From Patescibacteria group bacterium (GTDB lineage: Bacteria; Patescibacteriota; Patescibacteriia; S139-126): a stretch of DNA of 16,027 nt. Of the stretch, positions 1 to 6,560 are shown in pieces. Each line of letters begins with the position of its first letter. The first letter of the stretch is position 1. The stretch lies in the NCBI GenBank assembly GCA_015485755.1, contig WFTD01000110.1:1-16027 (forward strand), in the 5' to 3' direction. Position numbers and translations under genes: made by a program. Under the pieces are notes generated by a model. The model worked only from the letters and a program-made list of their open reading frames with translations, did not search any database and had not been told where the DNA came from.

Positions 1-547
1 GTATTTGATAGCCTACGCGGGCTAACTTCTGCCCGCCGGCAAAGTTTTGTGCCAGCCAGAAGAAAATTTTTCCTTTGGTAAGAGGTAATGAAATTGTGGG
101 TCCAGAGAAAAGTTTATAACCACCGTTTTGATAAATTGCCTCTAAATGCAGGCCAAAGTTGTTATAAGATAAATCATGTTCGTAATAGTACTCAATTCCT
201 TTAACTGGTGTATATTCGTTAATTGACAATAGTTTCCAATTTTTCCAGTGAGCGAAAAAGACCAAAGCAAATTGAGGGTTTATGGTTAGATCATCACCAC
301 CATATCCGAAGTTAACACCAACGCGAGCCGTGATGTTTATATTTTTGGTTAGATTAATTTGTGGTCCGGCTTCCCAAAGTATATAGCCCGTACCCACTTG
401 GATAAAACCCTGCCAGTGTTGATTGTTGTGAATAAGGGTATATTTAGGACTAGCACCAGTTGTTGATAGTTGAAAATTAAATATATTTTGTGTTTTGCCA
501 ATAAAAGTTAAACACAAAACACCAACAATAAATAGATAGTTTTTCAT
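1..547 (-). CDS. Secreted beta-rich protein, partial (C-terminus beyond left edge)
   Basis: The frame is open from an ATG at 547 to the left edge, giving 182 residues with no stop, so the 5' end is intact and the 3' end is missing. Residues 1-19 look like a signal peptide: MKN, then a hydrophobic core (YLFIVGVLCLTFIG), then KTQ. No lipobox is visible. The rest alternates polar and hydrophobic or aromatic residues in short strands broken by Gly/Asn/Asp turns (for example around FIQVGTGYILWEAGP), as in beta-barrel or beta-sandwich secreted proteins. I do not recognise a family. A weak purine run (AAAGGGGAT) precedes the start and a TATAAT lies upstream at 609-604. A barrel-like secreted protein would be odd in a CPR cell, which is thought to lack an outer membrane, so an extracellular beta-sandwich is the safer reading. 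Confidence 0.7.
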   Translation of the reverse strand, partial: MKNYLFIVGVLCLTFIGKTQNIFNFQLSTTGASPKYTLIHNNQHWQGFIQVGTGYILWEAGPQINLTKNINITARVGVNFGYGGDDLTINPQFALVFFAHWKNWKLLSINEYTPVKGIEYYYEHDLSYNNFGLHLEAIYQNGGYKLFSGPTISLPLTKGKIFFWLAQNFAGGQKLARVGYQI

Positions 548-685
548 TTTTATCCCCTTTTATTTTTTGTGATTATTAATGAACAAAATAATAAAGTGAA
601 GAAATTATAATATTACAAGTTTTAAATTTTGCAAATTATTTATAATAAAACAATAACATTGTGTAATTCTATAAAAATATCAGTT

Positions 686-714
686 AAAAACCCGAGAAAA
701 CTCTCGGGTTTTTT
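686..714 (-). terminator. Bidirectional rho-independent terminator
   Basis: A 7-bp stem CCCGAGA (691-697) / TCTCGGG (702-708) with loop AAAC is flanked by five A on the left and six T on the right, so it can act on both strands. It lies just after the stop of the leftward gene at 778-1185 and separates it from the secreted-protein gene. Confidence 0.85.
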
Positions 715-777
715 GTGTTTTGGGAGGTGGTAATTTTTACGCGAGATATAGTTAGGGGAAAATTTCAATTTTTAACA

Positions 778-1185
778 TTATTTTTTATTTGTCATAAGTT
801 TGTAAAGAATTTTTTTGTCAAGAGGAAGTTTTTCTCCGGTATAAATTTTTTCCAATAAAGGATCGTTATAGTGAAGGATAATTTCATAGAGATCAAAGGC
901 AATTTTATCTGAGGCGATTATTTCATTAAACAAAAAAGTTTGTTGTTTTTTGTTTTTGACAATAATTATGGCAATTACTTTGCCATGTTGTTCGTTGTGT
1001 TCTTTTTCCCAGCTGTGGCACAGATTCAATCCGTATAGGACATGTATATTAAATCCGCGGTATTTTGCCACATAATGGCGAGGTGTGGCAAAACAGTTTT
1101 TATTACCTTCAACTTTTTCCCAGCTCAATCGCCCCCTTTCTGTTAGTTTAATTAGTCGGTTGATAAATTTTTGATGAAGATACAT
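778..1185 (-). CDS. Uncharacterised 135-aa protein
   Basis: This is an intact leftward ORF with a convincing start: AAGGAG lies 7 nt upstream of the ATG at 1185. The predicted product is soluble, with no signal peptide or membrane segment. It is rich in aromatic and basic residues (MYLHQKFINRLIKLTERG near the N-terminus), has a beta-rich middle (residues 38-85) with the segment CHSWEKEHNEQHGK, and a helical Lys-rich C-terminus. I do not recognise the family; the amphipathic N-terminal helix followed by strands could be a small toxin, effector or immunity-type domain, but nothing proves this. It lies 67 nt downstream of the other leftward gene (1253-1747) and has its own copy of that gene's 5' leader, so the two are probably expressed together or by the same signal. 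A terminator follows it. Confidence 0.7.
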   Translation of the reverse strand: MYLHQKFINRLIKLTERGRLSWEKVEGNKNCFATPRHYVAKYRGFNIHVLYGLNLCHSWEKEHNEQHGKVIAIIIVKNKKQQTFLFNEIIASDKIAFDLYEIILHYNDPLLEKIYTGEKLPLDKKILYKLMTNKK

Positions 1186-1192
1186 TTTAGTT

Positions 1193-1225
1193 CTCCTTTT
1201 TTATATTTAGTTTTTAAATAATATT
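1193..1225 (-). repeat. Shared 5' leader, copy 1 (with Shine-Dalgarno)
   Basis: Read leftward, this is an AT-rich block containing AAAACTAAATATAAA followed by AAGGAG. It matches the leader of the neighbouring gene at 1756-1785 with few differences: one substitution in TTATTTRAAAACTAAATATAAA plus a different A-run length before the GGAG. The coding sequences after the two copies are unrelated, so only the leader is shared. Confidence 0.7.
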
Positions 1226-1252
1226 ATTAAGGTTTGTTTTTGTTGTCATCAC

Positions 1253-1747
1253 CTAGTGTTCCTTGCTGCAGACGAAAGCAAAAAGTTCAGTAGGATGAAA
1301 GTAAGAGCTAGGGTAAACATCATCATAACTGACAAGTTTGGGCTTGTTGAAACGTCCAACGACGAATAGGCTTGGGCGGCCTTTCGAATCGGCAATTGGC
1401 TCCATTGCAATACGCACCCATTCATTTTTCGGTTGATCAGTATATTGCAAACGCAGTTGTGGCCCAACTTCAGCAGGGCAAAGGTCGAGACCAGCGCGCT
1501 TAGCGTATTCACAAATAAAGGAATATTCTTTGGTTGTATCATAACCAAATAATTCATTAACCGATACTATGACTAGCATCGCTTTAGTTTCTTTTTTGGC
1601 AATCGTAAACCTTTTGTTCATCATCATATACTTCGCCTCATCATCTACTATACCACCCACATTCATAATTTCTTTAAGGAGCATCGCCGCAGTCGGCAGA
1701 GTTCCTAGTTTTATGGTAAGGATTTTAGTCGGATAGATAACTTTCAT
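1253..1747 (-). CDS. Uncharacterised protein of a family recurrent in CPR genomes
   Basis: The start is placed at the ATG at 1747 because a full AGGAGG (1760-1755) lies 7 nt upstream. An upstream in-frame ATG at 1777 would add ten residues translated from the leader itself. The product has 164 residues and no signal peptide or membrane span. A dense central block (residues 86-120) reads LDLCPAEVGPQLRLQY, then DQP, EW and MEPIADSKGRP, followed by a strand-rich end with YPSSYFHPTELFAFV. From memory, proteins with this LCPAEVGPxLRLQY signature occur repeatedly, sometimes in several copies, in parcubacterial genomes and have no known function. That recollection was not checked. The first 60 residues are less patterned. 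The gene diverges from the TrmB-type regulator across a 178-nt gap. Confidence 0.75.
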   Translation of the reverse strand: MKVIYPTKILTIKLGTLPTAAMLLKEIMNVGGIVDDEAKYMMMNKRFTIAKKETKAMLVIVSVNELFGYDTTKEYSFICEYAKRAGLDLCPAEVGPQLRLQYTDQPKNEWVRIAMEPIADSKGRPSLFVVGRFNKPKLVSYDDVYPSSYFHPTELFAFVCSKEH

Positions 1748-1755
1748 CTTAATAC

Positions 1756-1785
1756 CTCCTTTATATTTAGTTTTCAAATAACATT
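1756..1785 (-). repeat. Shared 5' leader, copy 2 (with Shine-Dalgarno)
   Basis: Read leftward, this contains TTATTTGAAAACTAAATAT, then AAAGGAGG. It is the counterpart of the leader at 1193-1225. The strong Shine-Dalgarno contrasts with the core genes on the right, nearly all of which have none. Confidence 0.7.
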
Positions 1786-1876
1786 GTTTGATAAGTTAGG
1801 GTATTACAATCTATAAAATTGGACAATATAAATGTTCATTTTTTGGTATGTATTTTATTTTTTTGCTAATATAAGC

Positions 1877-1882
1877 TATAAT
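1877..1882 (+). promoter_or_regulatory. Candidate -10 box for the TrmB-type regulator
   Basis: A perfect TATAAT lies 43 nt upstream of the regulator's ATG. No good -35 is visible at normal spacing; the sequence there is T-rich. The leader that follows has an A-run and no Shine-Dalgarno. Confidence 0.35.
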
Positions 1883-1925
1883 TTAAGTATAAAAAAACGA
1901 CGGAATTGGCGTCTAAATTAAACAT

Positions 1926-2645
1926 ATGAGAATTAAAAAAGTTTTAGAGAAGCTGGGATTGAGCTCTAGAGAAGCTTTGGTTTATAAGGCTATTTTGGAG
2001 TTGGGCGCAGGTGGCGCTCAACAAATTGCGCTTAAAGCAGGCCTGCCCAAGTCAACCACCTATGATGTTTTGAAAAAATTGAGCAAAAAAGGATTGGTTA
2101 ATATTTATTTAAAGGGCAAGAAAAAACACTTTTCCGCCCAAGATCCAGAAATTTTGCGGGATAAAATAAAACAACAAGCAGAGCTATTGGATAAATTTTT
2201 ACCAGACCTTCAGGCGATATATAATGTGCGGGCAATTAAACCTAAGGTTAGATTTTATGAGGGCAAAGAGGGAGTGGGGGTAGTGATTAGAGAAATTTTA
2301 AAACAAGCCAAAGAGCTTTTGGCAATTGGATCAGCAGAGGAGATCTTTACTAAATTAGATGATTATTTTCCTGATTTTGCTAAAAGACGCGCGCAAAAGA
2401 AAATCCCCCTAAGAGTTATTTTAAGAGAGTCAGCCAAAGCTGAGGAGCGCAGAAAGCTTGGACCTCAGGAGTTAAGACAAGTAAAAATTATAAAATCTCA
2501 GATAGAGTTTAAATCATTGGTTTGGCTATGGCAGAATAAACTGGCCATGGTAACTTTGGGTGATGATTTGATGGTGGTGGTAATTGAGAGTAAGGATATC
2601 GCCGACACTTGGAAGGCAATGTTTGAGGGGTTATGGAGAGGCTAA
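1926..2645 (+). CDS. TrmB-family transcriptional regulator
   Basis: The 239-residue protein has an N-terminal winged helix (residues 1-70). LSSREALVYKAILELG begins it, the recognition helix is around GLPKSTTYDVLKKLSKKGLV, and the wing is around YLKGKKKHFSAQDP. A short coiled linker (73-100) follows, then an alpha/beta effector domain opening with PKVRFYEGKEGV (106-117). This is the usual architecture of TrmB-like regulators, which in archaea bind sugars and control transport or metabolism. The ligand and targets cannot be read here. The length is close to the short bacterial members, which lack the longer C-terminal sugar-binding part. No Shine-Dalgarno precedes the ATG. The gene stands alone, diverges from two accessory genes and ends before a hairpin terminator, so autoregulation or control of those genes is possible but unproven. 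Confidence 0.85.
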   Translation: MRIKKVLEKLGLSSREALVYKAILELGAGGAQQIALKAGLPKSTTYDVLKKLSKKGLVNIYLKGKKKHFSAQDPEILRDKIKQQAELLDKFLPDLQAIYNVRAIKPKVRFYEGKEGVGVVIREILKQAKELLAIGSAEEIFTKLDDYFPDFAKRRAQKKIPLRVILRESAKAEERRKLGPQELRQVKIIKSQIEFKSLVWLWQNKLAMVTLGDDLMVVVIESKDIADTWKAMFEGLWRG

Positions 2646-2699
2646 TTTTTTAATCATTTCCTTTGGGTAATTGCGGCAGAAAGAAGTTTTTTACCCATA

Positions 2700-2761
2700 A
2701 AACAAAAATCAGGGCTAGAGTAAGTTTTGTCCCCATGCTTGTCGTGCCCTGATTTTTGTTT
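2700..2761 (+). terminator. Long inverted repeat, probable bidirectional terminator
   Basis: A perfect 16-bp inverted repeat, AAACAAAAATCAGGGC (2700-2715) and GCCCTGATTTTTGTTT (2746-2761), encloses a 30-nt loop. The GC-rich inner arms followed by a T-run fit an intrinsic terminator for the regulator gene, and the A-run on the other side lets it serve leftward transcripts. The loop is long for a terminator. Confidence 0.65.
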
Positions 2762-2794
2762 AGGTTTTTGTGACCTAAAATAGATCACAAAAAC
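2759..2794. repeat. Two overlapping, mutually exclusive hairpins
   Basis: TTTAGGT (2759-2765) pairs with ACCTAAA (2773-2779), while GTTTTTGTGA (2764-2773) pairs with TCACAAAAAC (2785-2794) in a perfect 10-bp stem. The two stems share bases, so only one can form. The first also overlaps the right arm of the preceding inverted repeat. The stop codon of the small leftward ORF lies inside the 10-bp stem. Confidence 0.55.
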
Positions 2795-2964
2795 TTATAG
2801 AAGTTGTTTACAGCCTGTTTAGTATTAGCGGATTTTTGTTTCCAAGAATAATATTCCCAAGGATTTTTTTTACTGCCGCCTTTTTGTTTTTGCCAACTTC
2901 TTTTAAAGCGGCGGTAGTTTTTTGTTAGGGATAACAACCAAGAATTGTGATAGTTGTATTTCAT
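2785..2964 (-). CDS. Small basic protein ORF (59 aa), tentative
   Basis: From ATG at 2964 to TGA at 2787-2785 the frame encodes 59 residues. It is strongly basic and aromatic, with the start MKYNYHNSWLLSLTKNYRRF, then KRSWQKQKGG and NPWEYYSWKQK. The composition looks more like a nucleic-acid- or membrane-binding peptide than random AT-rich translation. There is no Shine-Dalgarno, but GATAAT lies 7 nt upstream of the ATG, which would fit a leaderless or nearly leaderless message. Against it, an inverted repeat inside the frame (2872-2918) followed by TTTTTT looks like a rightward terminator. After the TGA the frame stays open for 44 more codons to a TAA at 2652-2650. I do not recognise a family. 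Confidence 0.4.
   Translation of the reverse strand: MKYNYHNSWLLSLTKNYRRFKRSWQKQKGGSKKNPWEYYSWKQKSANTKQAVNNFYKFL
2872..2925 (+). terminator. Possible rightward terminator hairpin upstream of rnhB
   Basis: ACTGCCGCC (2872-2880) pairs with GGCGGTAGT (2910-2918) with one G-U pair. A further three A-T pairs form inside after a 2-nt bulge. The right arm runs directly into a T6 tract. It would stop read-through from the regulator gene, but it overlaps the small leftward ORF. Confidence 0.4.
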
Positions 2965-3113
2965 AATTTTTATTATCTACACTTAGACTTTATAACACCA
3001 TTAAATAATCAACAATATTATTTTTTTGGCTAATATTAGAGAAAATTTTTTATGATATTATTATCTTAAGTTTATTCACAGCTTATTTTATTTATTTGTT
3101 TGTATTTGTCTAC

Positions 3114-3142
3114 TTGTTTTACTTATTTTTTCCACATAATAT
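3114..3142 (+). promoter_or_regulatory. Weak candidate promoter for rnhB
   Basis: TTGTTT (3114-3119) and TAATAT (3137-3142) are separated by 17 nt. The predicted start at about 3149 leaves a short leader of about 18 nt to the ATG at 3167. The surrounding 2965-3160 region is otherwise AT-rich with nothing else recognisable. Confidence 0.3.
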
Positions 3143-3166
3143 GTTAATAAGTGATTTTTATTGTTT

Positions 3167-3787
3167 ATGAAGTTGTATTTGTCAGATATAAAAACACACA
3201 AAGTAATAGCTGGTTTAGATGAGGCGGGCAGAGGATCTTGGGCTGGGCCGGTGGTGGCTGGTTGTGTGGTCATAACTGAAGATGATTTGGCAAACAAACA
3301 AGAAAAATTGCAACAATTATTACCGCAAGTTAAAGATTCTAAAGTTTTACTTCCAACAAAAAGGGAAGAGTTATTTGAAATTATCTTAAAAAATTTTATT
3401 TGGGGAGTGGGTGTTGTTTCAGCTGGGGTGATTGATAAAATTGGTATAGGCAAGGCGGTTAAGCAAGCAATGAGGTTGGCTGTAAGAAAAACCAAAGCAG
3501 CCCCCCGGCTTTTGCTGGTTGATTATTATTCTAATATTGGTTTACCAATTAAGACTAAAGGTATAACTAAGGGAGATGCGAATGTATTTTGCATTGCCGC
3601 TGCATCTATCATAGCTAAGGTTTATCGGGATAGGTTAATGTTTAAATATGGCAAGCAGTTCAATTCTTGGCAATTTTCCCAGAATAAAGGTTATGGCACA
3701 GCCGAACACCGTCAACTGCTTAAGGCTTATGGGTTAAGCCCAATTCACCGCCGCAGTTTTGCGCCAATGAAGTTTTTGGGCAAATAA
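3167..3787 (+). CDS. rnhB: Ribonuclease HII
   Basis: The 206-residue enzyme degrades the RNA strand of RNA-DNA hybrids and starts removal of misincorporated ribonucleotides. The type 2 RNase H signatures are present: GLDEAGRGSWAGPVVAG (residues 16-32, with catalytic D18 and E19), LLLVD (D119), and KGDANVFCIAAASIIAKVYRD (136 onward, ending in D155). All four acidic metal ligands are therefore conserved, and NKGYGTAEH and the C-terminal HRRSF complete the fold. The residues after D119 (YYSN) are unusual. The start is placed at ATG 3167; a TTG two codons upstream at 3161 would add only two residues. There is no Shine-Dalgarno. It is the first gene of a rightward block and is 48 nt from the methyltransferase gene. 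Confidence 0.95.
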   Translation: MKLYLSDIKTHKVIAGLDEAGRGSWAGPVVAGCVVITEDDLANKQEKLQQLLPQVKDSKVLLPTKREELFEIILKNFIWGVGVVSAGVIDKIGIGKAVKQAMRLAVRKTKAAPRLLLVDYYSNIGLPIKTKGITKGDANVFCIAAASIIAKVYRDRLMFKYGKQFNSWQFSQNKGYGTAEHRQLLKAYGLSPIHRRSFAPMKFLGK

Positions 3788-3835
3788 TTTTGTTTTATTT
3801 GTTGTTATTTGTTAAAATAAAAGCAAGTTTTAGTT

Positions 3836-4393
3836 ATGCCAATATTATCTCAAGTAAAATCAAACCTGATAAATCCAGATGAAGTCTTGCGCCGAGTTGG
3901 TGTTAAGGCTGGTATGCAGGTGGGTGATTTAGGGTGTGGCAATGGTTATTTTACTTTGGCCGCTGCTAGGTTGGTTGGAGATTCTGGTCGGGTATTTGCG
4001 GTTGATGTTTTAAAATCATGTCTGGACACTGTTAGAAGAGAAGCTGAACGTAATAATTTGTTGAATATAGTTACAGTTTGGTCTAATTTGGAAATAGTTG
4101 GCGCTACCAATATCCCTGAGGCTAGTTTGGATTTGGTAATTATAAAAAATTCATTATACCAATCAACCAATCGCCAGAATTTTATTCAAGAAGCTGAGAG
4201 ATTATTAAAAAATAACGGAAAAATGTTAATTATTGAATGGATAAAACACCCCACGCCAATTGGTCCGCCAGTAAGTGATAGGATTTCAGCAGACGATTTA
4301 AAACAAATTTTATCTACTTTTCCCAGTCTTGAGATTGTTGACAATTTTGATCCGGGCAAATATCATTATGCATACTTAATTCAAAAGAAATAA
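3836..4393 (+). CDS. Class I SAM-dependent methyltransferase
   Basis: The 185-residue protein has a Rossmann methyltransferase fold. Motif I is VGDLGCGNGYFT (29-40), which binds S-adenosylmethionine. Motif II ends in the acidic D57 (VFAVD), which should contact the ribose. LDLVIIKNSLYQ (98-109) is the motif IV region, followed by EAERLLKNNGKMLIIEW (119-135). It belongs to the broad methyltransferase type 11/25 (UbiE-like) group. No target-recognition domain is visible, so the substrate is unknown. The protein is compact compared with the 230-250 residues of UbiE. A candidate promoter TTGTTT-17-TAAAAT sits at 3790-3818, giving a leader of about 11 nt. The stop lies 5 nt before the next gene, so the pair is probably cotranscribed. 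Confidence 0.85.
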   Translation: MPILSQVKSNLINPDEVLRRVGVKAGMQVGDLGCGNGYFTLAAARLVGDSGRVFAVDVLKSCLDTVRREAERNNLLNIVTVWSNLEIVGATNIPEASLDLVIIKNSLYQSTNRQNFIQEAERLLKNNGKMLIIEWIKHPTPIGPPVSDRISADDLKQILSTFPSLEIVDNFDPGKYHYAYLIQKK

Positions 4394-4398
4394 AACCT

Positions 4399-4803
4399 AT
4401 GCTTGATAAGATTTTGAGTATATCTTTTTGGTTTGATTTGACTCCGGGCGGATGGCAGTCTTTGCGCCTGTTTTTTGGCGCAGTTGGTTTGGTTTTGGTT
4501 GTGGCAGGAGCGGTTTTAAAGTATTACCCCAATATTAAACCTGACTTTAAATATAGAAAAACTATCAACCGATTAGGAAATGGATTTATTGCAGCTGGTG
4601 TATTAGAGCTTATTTTGTGGTGGTGGCGCGATCAGCAAGTGCCGTTTTTTTCAGCTCGTTTTTGGTATGCTTTGTGGGCAGGAGGAGTAGTTGTTTGGCT
4701 GGTGTTTGTGGTGGGATCATTTAGACGCACCAAAAAAAGACAAGAAGAACAGGCTAGATACAAAGAAGAATTTGCAAAATATTTGCCCAAAAGAGAAAAA
4801 TAA
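4399..4803 (+). CDS. Small membrane protein with three predicted TM helices
   Basis: The 134-residue protein has hydrophobic segments at about 22-42 (LRLFFGAVGLVLVVAGAVL), 60-76 and 88-108 (WYALWAGGVVVWLVFVV). They are joined by a basic loop (residues 48-58) and followed by a Lys/Arg/Glu-rich cytoplasmic tail (109-134) with RRTKKRQEEQARYKEEF. A WWW cluster ends the second helix. The positive charges place the loop and tail inside the cell. I cannot name a family. It sits between the methyltransferase and yraN with gaps of 5 and 16 nt, so it is operonic. No Shine-Dalgarno is present. Confidence 0.75.
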   Translation: MLDKILSISFWFDLTPGGWQSLRLFFGAVGLVLVVAGAVLKYYPNIKPDFKYRKTINRLGNGFIAAGVLELILWWWRDQQVPFFSARFWYALWAGGVVVWLVFVVGSFRRTKKRQEEQARYKEEFAKYLPKREK

Positions 4804-4819
4804 CTAAAGAAATAAAAAT

Positions 4820-5263
4820 ATGACAGTCAACCTTAGCGATTTTTTGCCGCAGGTTGATTTTTTTTACTCAGACGATTTTTTGTCTTTGCCGCATTCTCGC
4901 AAGGTAGCTCTAGTTGGCCAAATACTAGCTCGGCAATTTTTATTAAATAAAGACAGGGAGATTTTAGCAGAAAATTATTATACTAATCCTGGCGAGATTG
5001 ATATTGTTGCTCGAGATAAGTCAGGCCGCATATATTTTGTTGAGGTAAAAACTAGAACATCAGAACGCCAAGGAAGAATAGAAGAAAGTGTTCACTTATA
5101 CAAACAACAGTCCTTACTAAGATCTGCTTATGTTTATCTTTACCACAAAGGTTGGTTGGGCAAGGTCAGTTTTCAAATAGATGTGGTATTTGTTCAGGTT
5201 GATTTACAAGCAAAAACTGCCAAAATAAAATATTTAGCCAATGTAATTGAGGATAAGTATTAA
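4820..5263 (+). CDS. yraN: YraN/UPF0102-family restriction-endonuclease-fold protein
   Basis: The 147-residue protein carries the UPF0102 core: NPGEIDIVARD (57-66) followed by IYFVEVKTR (71-79). The D61, E75 and K77 arrangement is the D-ExK active site of the PD-(D/E)XK nuclease fold, related to archaeal Holliday junction resolvases. The family's function remains uncertain; roles in recombination or DNA uptake have been proposed. The N-terminus carries about 25 extra residues before the usual start of the domain. The family's G-x-x-A-E helix is represented by ALVGQILARQFL (30-41), which lacks the acidic residue. In many bacteria yraN is adjacent to rnhB; here the two are in the same block, separated by two genes. 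Confidence 0.88.
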   Translation: MTVNLSDFLPQVDFFYSDDFLSLPHSRKVALVGQILARQFLLNKDREILAENYYTNPGEIDIVARDKSGRIYFVEVKTRTSERQGRIEESVHLYKQQSLLRSAYVYLYHKGWLGKVSFQIDVVFVQVDLQAKTAKIKYLANVIEDKY

Positions 5264-5381
5264 TTTGCACAAGTTGTTAACATTTTGTCTACTTGTCCTT
5301 CGTAAAATAAATTTTTAAACTAGGATTGCGCACAATGGAGAGAGTGGGCGCATTTGTGGTTTTTGAATTAAATTAATTTAT
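5264..5381 (+). other. 118-nt gap before surface-protein gene
   Basis: No stable terminator is visible. TAAAAT at about 5303 and an arm pair TGCGC / GCGCA (around 5327 and 5347) are the only patterns. A 13-codon ORF (5335-5376) has no ribosome site and is probably chance. Confidence 0.3.
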
Positions 5382-6542
5382 ATGTCAGCTAAGCTTTTAT
5401 TTAGATTGGTTTTATTTATTGCGCTTGTAGGATTGAGCGCGTCAATAGGTTATTTTACCGCTCAAGCGGCAGTGCCTACTCCAACTTTGTTGAGGGTAGA
5501 GACAACTGACAATCCAGCTCGTCCGTGGATAGTAGGTTTAACCCCCAACAATGTTGAGGTGGAAGTGTGGATTAATAACAAGCCAGTAGGTTGGTCTAAA
5601 ATAGTAAACTCTCCCTCTGGTACAGCCAGTTTTGGTTGGTCTCCCTCTTATGATTTCAAGCCGGGTTTATATGAGGTTAAGGTAAGAGGTAAATTTGGGG
5701 ATAATTATTCTAATTTTAGCCAAAGTTTGTCAATAAACATACCTTGGCCAACGCCCCAGCCAGTATTGGTAGAGCCAGAAGTGTTTGATGATTATGTTTT
5801 AATTAGAGGACTTATTGCCAATAATACAAAGGTTAAAATATACATAGATGACAAGTTGTGGGCAGATTTTGCTGTTCCCAATCATCCTTCCGGAACTACT
5901 AATTTTTGGTTTAAAGCCAGGAATCTTTTGAATGGAGAGCATGTTGTTTATGCAAGAGCTTATGACGCAATAGGGAAATTGAGCAAACCTAGCAACAATT
6001 TTACTTTTTCAACTGAATTTCAGCCTGTGGCAAGCGGAGAGGCAAGAGAGAAAAATGAGCTGCCATCTGCTGATCAAAGTAAAAAAGACAGACAAAAAGA
6101 CAACAGCCAAGCTGATGCATCTAGACAAGAGGAAAACAGCAGTCAAGACATTAAAACAAACCAAGCAGAACCTGCTGAAGAAAGCAGGGATGACAACAAA
6201 ACTGAAGATGAAGATTTAATTAAGTTGTTTGGCAATAGCACAACTTCTGTCAGTGAGACAGAAGTAAACCAGCTGGATCAGGACCAGACAGCAGCCAAGG
6301 AAGAACGCAATCGTTTAATTGGGTTTGGTTTGTTAGCGATAATAGTTATTTTGCTTTTAACTTGGTATAAAATGGAGCAAAAGCGTTTGCTGGCCAAAGA
6401 AGAAGATAAACAAGAAAGCAAGGGAGATTCGGATAAAGATAACAGCCAAACAGAGGCTGATAACCCCAACCAGAGCGATCAGGGGGAAGATAGGCCGGAC
6501 TCTGACACCACCAAAAACAACCAAGAAAAACCAAACAGCTAA
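5382..6542 (+). CDS. Bitopic surface protein: signal peptide, two Ig-like domains, C-terminal TM helix
   Basis: The 386-residue protein starts with a signal sequence (1-30: basic SAKLLFR, hydrophobic core, AQAA cleavage-like site). Two beta-sandwich domains follow, at about 33-120 and 124-211. They look like diverged copies of each other: both open with PTP, share a VGLTPNN / RGLIANN turn, an NSPSGTASF / NHPSGTTNF strand and a final sugar-binding-like or adhesive Ig-type edge. Residues 215-310 are a hydrophilic, probably disordered stalk rich in Q, K, D, E and S. A single membrane helix (312-329) is followed by a highly charged, mostly acidic cytoplasmic tail (331-386). The likely role is surface display or adhesion, with a tail able to contact internal partners; the function is inferred from architecture only. 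No Shine-Dalgarno precedes the ATG. A strong terminator follows. Confidence 0.8.
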   Translation: MSAKLLFRLVLFIALVGLSASIGYFTAQAAVPTPTLLRVETTDNPARPWIVGLTPNNVEVEVWINNKPVGWSKIVNSPSGTASFGWSPSYDFKPGLYEVKVRGKFGDNYSNFSQSLSINIPWPTPQPVLVEPEVFDDYVLIRGLIANNTKVKIYIDDKLWADFAVPNHPSGTTNFWFKARNLLNGEHVVYARAYDAIGKLSKPSNNFTFSTEFQPVASGEAREKNELPSADQSKKDRQKDNSQADASRQEENSSQDIKTNQAEPAEESRDDNKTEDEDLIKLFGNSTTSVSETEVNQLDQDQTAAKEERNRLIGFGLLAIIVILLLTWYKMEQKRLLAKEEDKQESKGDSDKDNSQTEADNPNQSDQGEDRPDSDTTKNNQEKPNS

Positions 6543-6560
6543 TCAGGGTCAATTTTAGAC

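Noticed and set aside
1249..1557. 102-codon leftward ORF in another frame of the gene at 1253-1747
   Set aside because: It overlaps the gene that has a clear AGGAGG, and its translation is an out-of-frame product of the same conserved segment.
3141..3170. Nine-codon ORF MLISDFYCL overlapping the rnhB start as ATGA
   Set aside because: Translational coupling is conceivable, but there is no ribosome site and such a short frame is expected by chance in AT-rich DNA.
3088..3495. 135-codon leftward ORF overlapping the start of rnhB
   Set aside because: Most of it is antisense to the conserved DEAGRG region of rnhB; its end runs into AT-rich intergenic DNA and it has no ribosome site.
5335..5376. 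13-codon ORF upstream of the surface-protein gene
   Set aside because: There is no Shine-Dalgarno, no promoter placed on its ATG, and no associated hairpin or T-run; likely chance.
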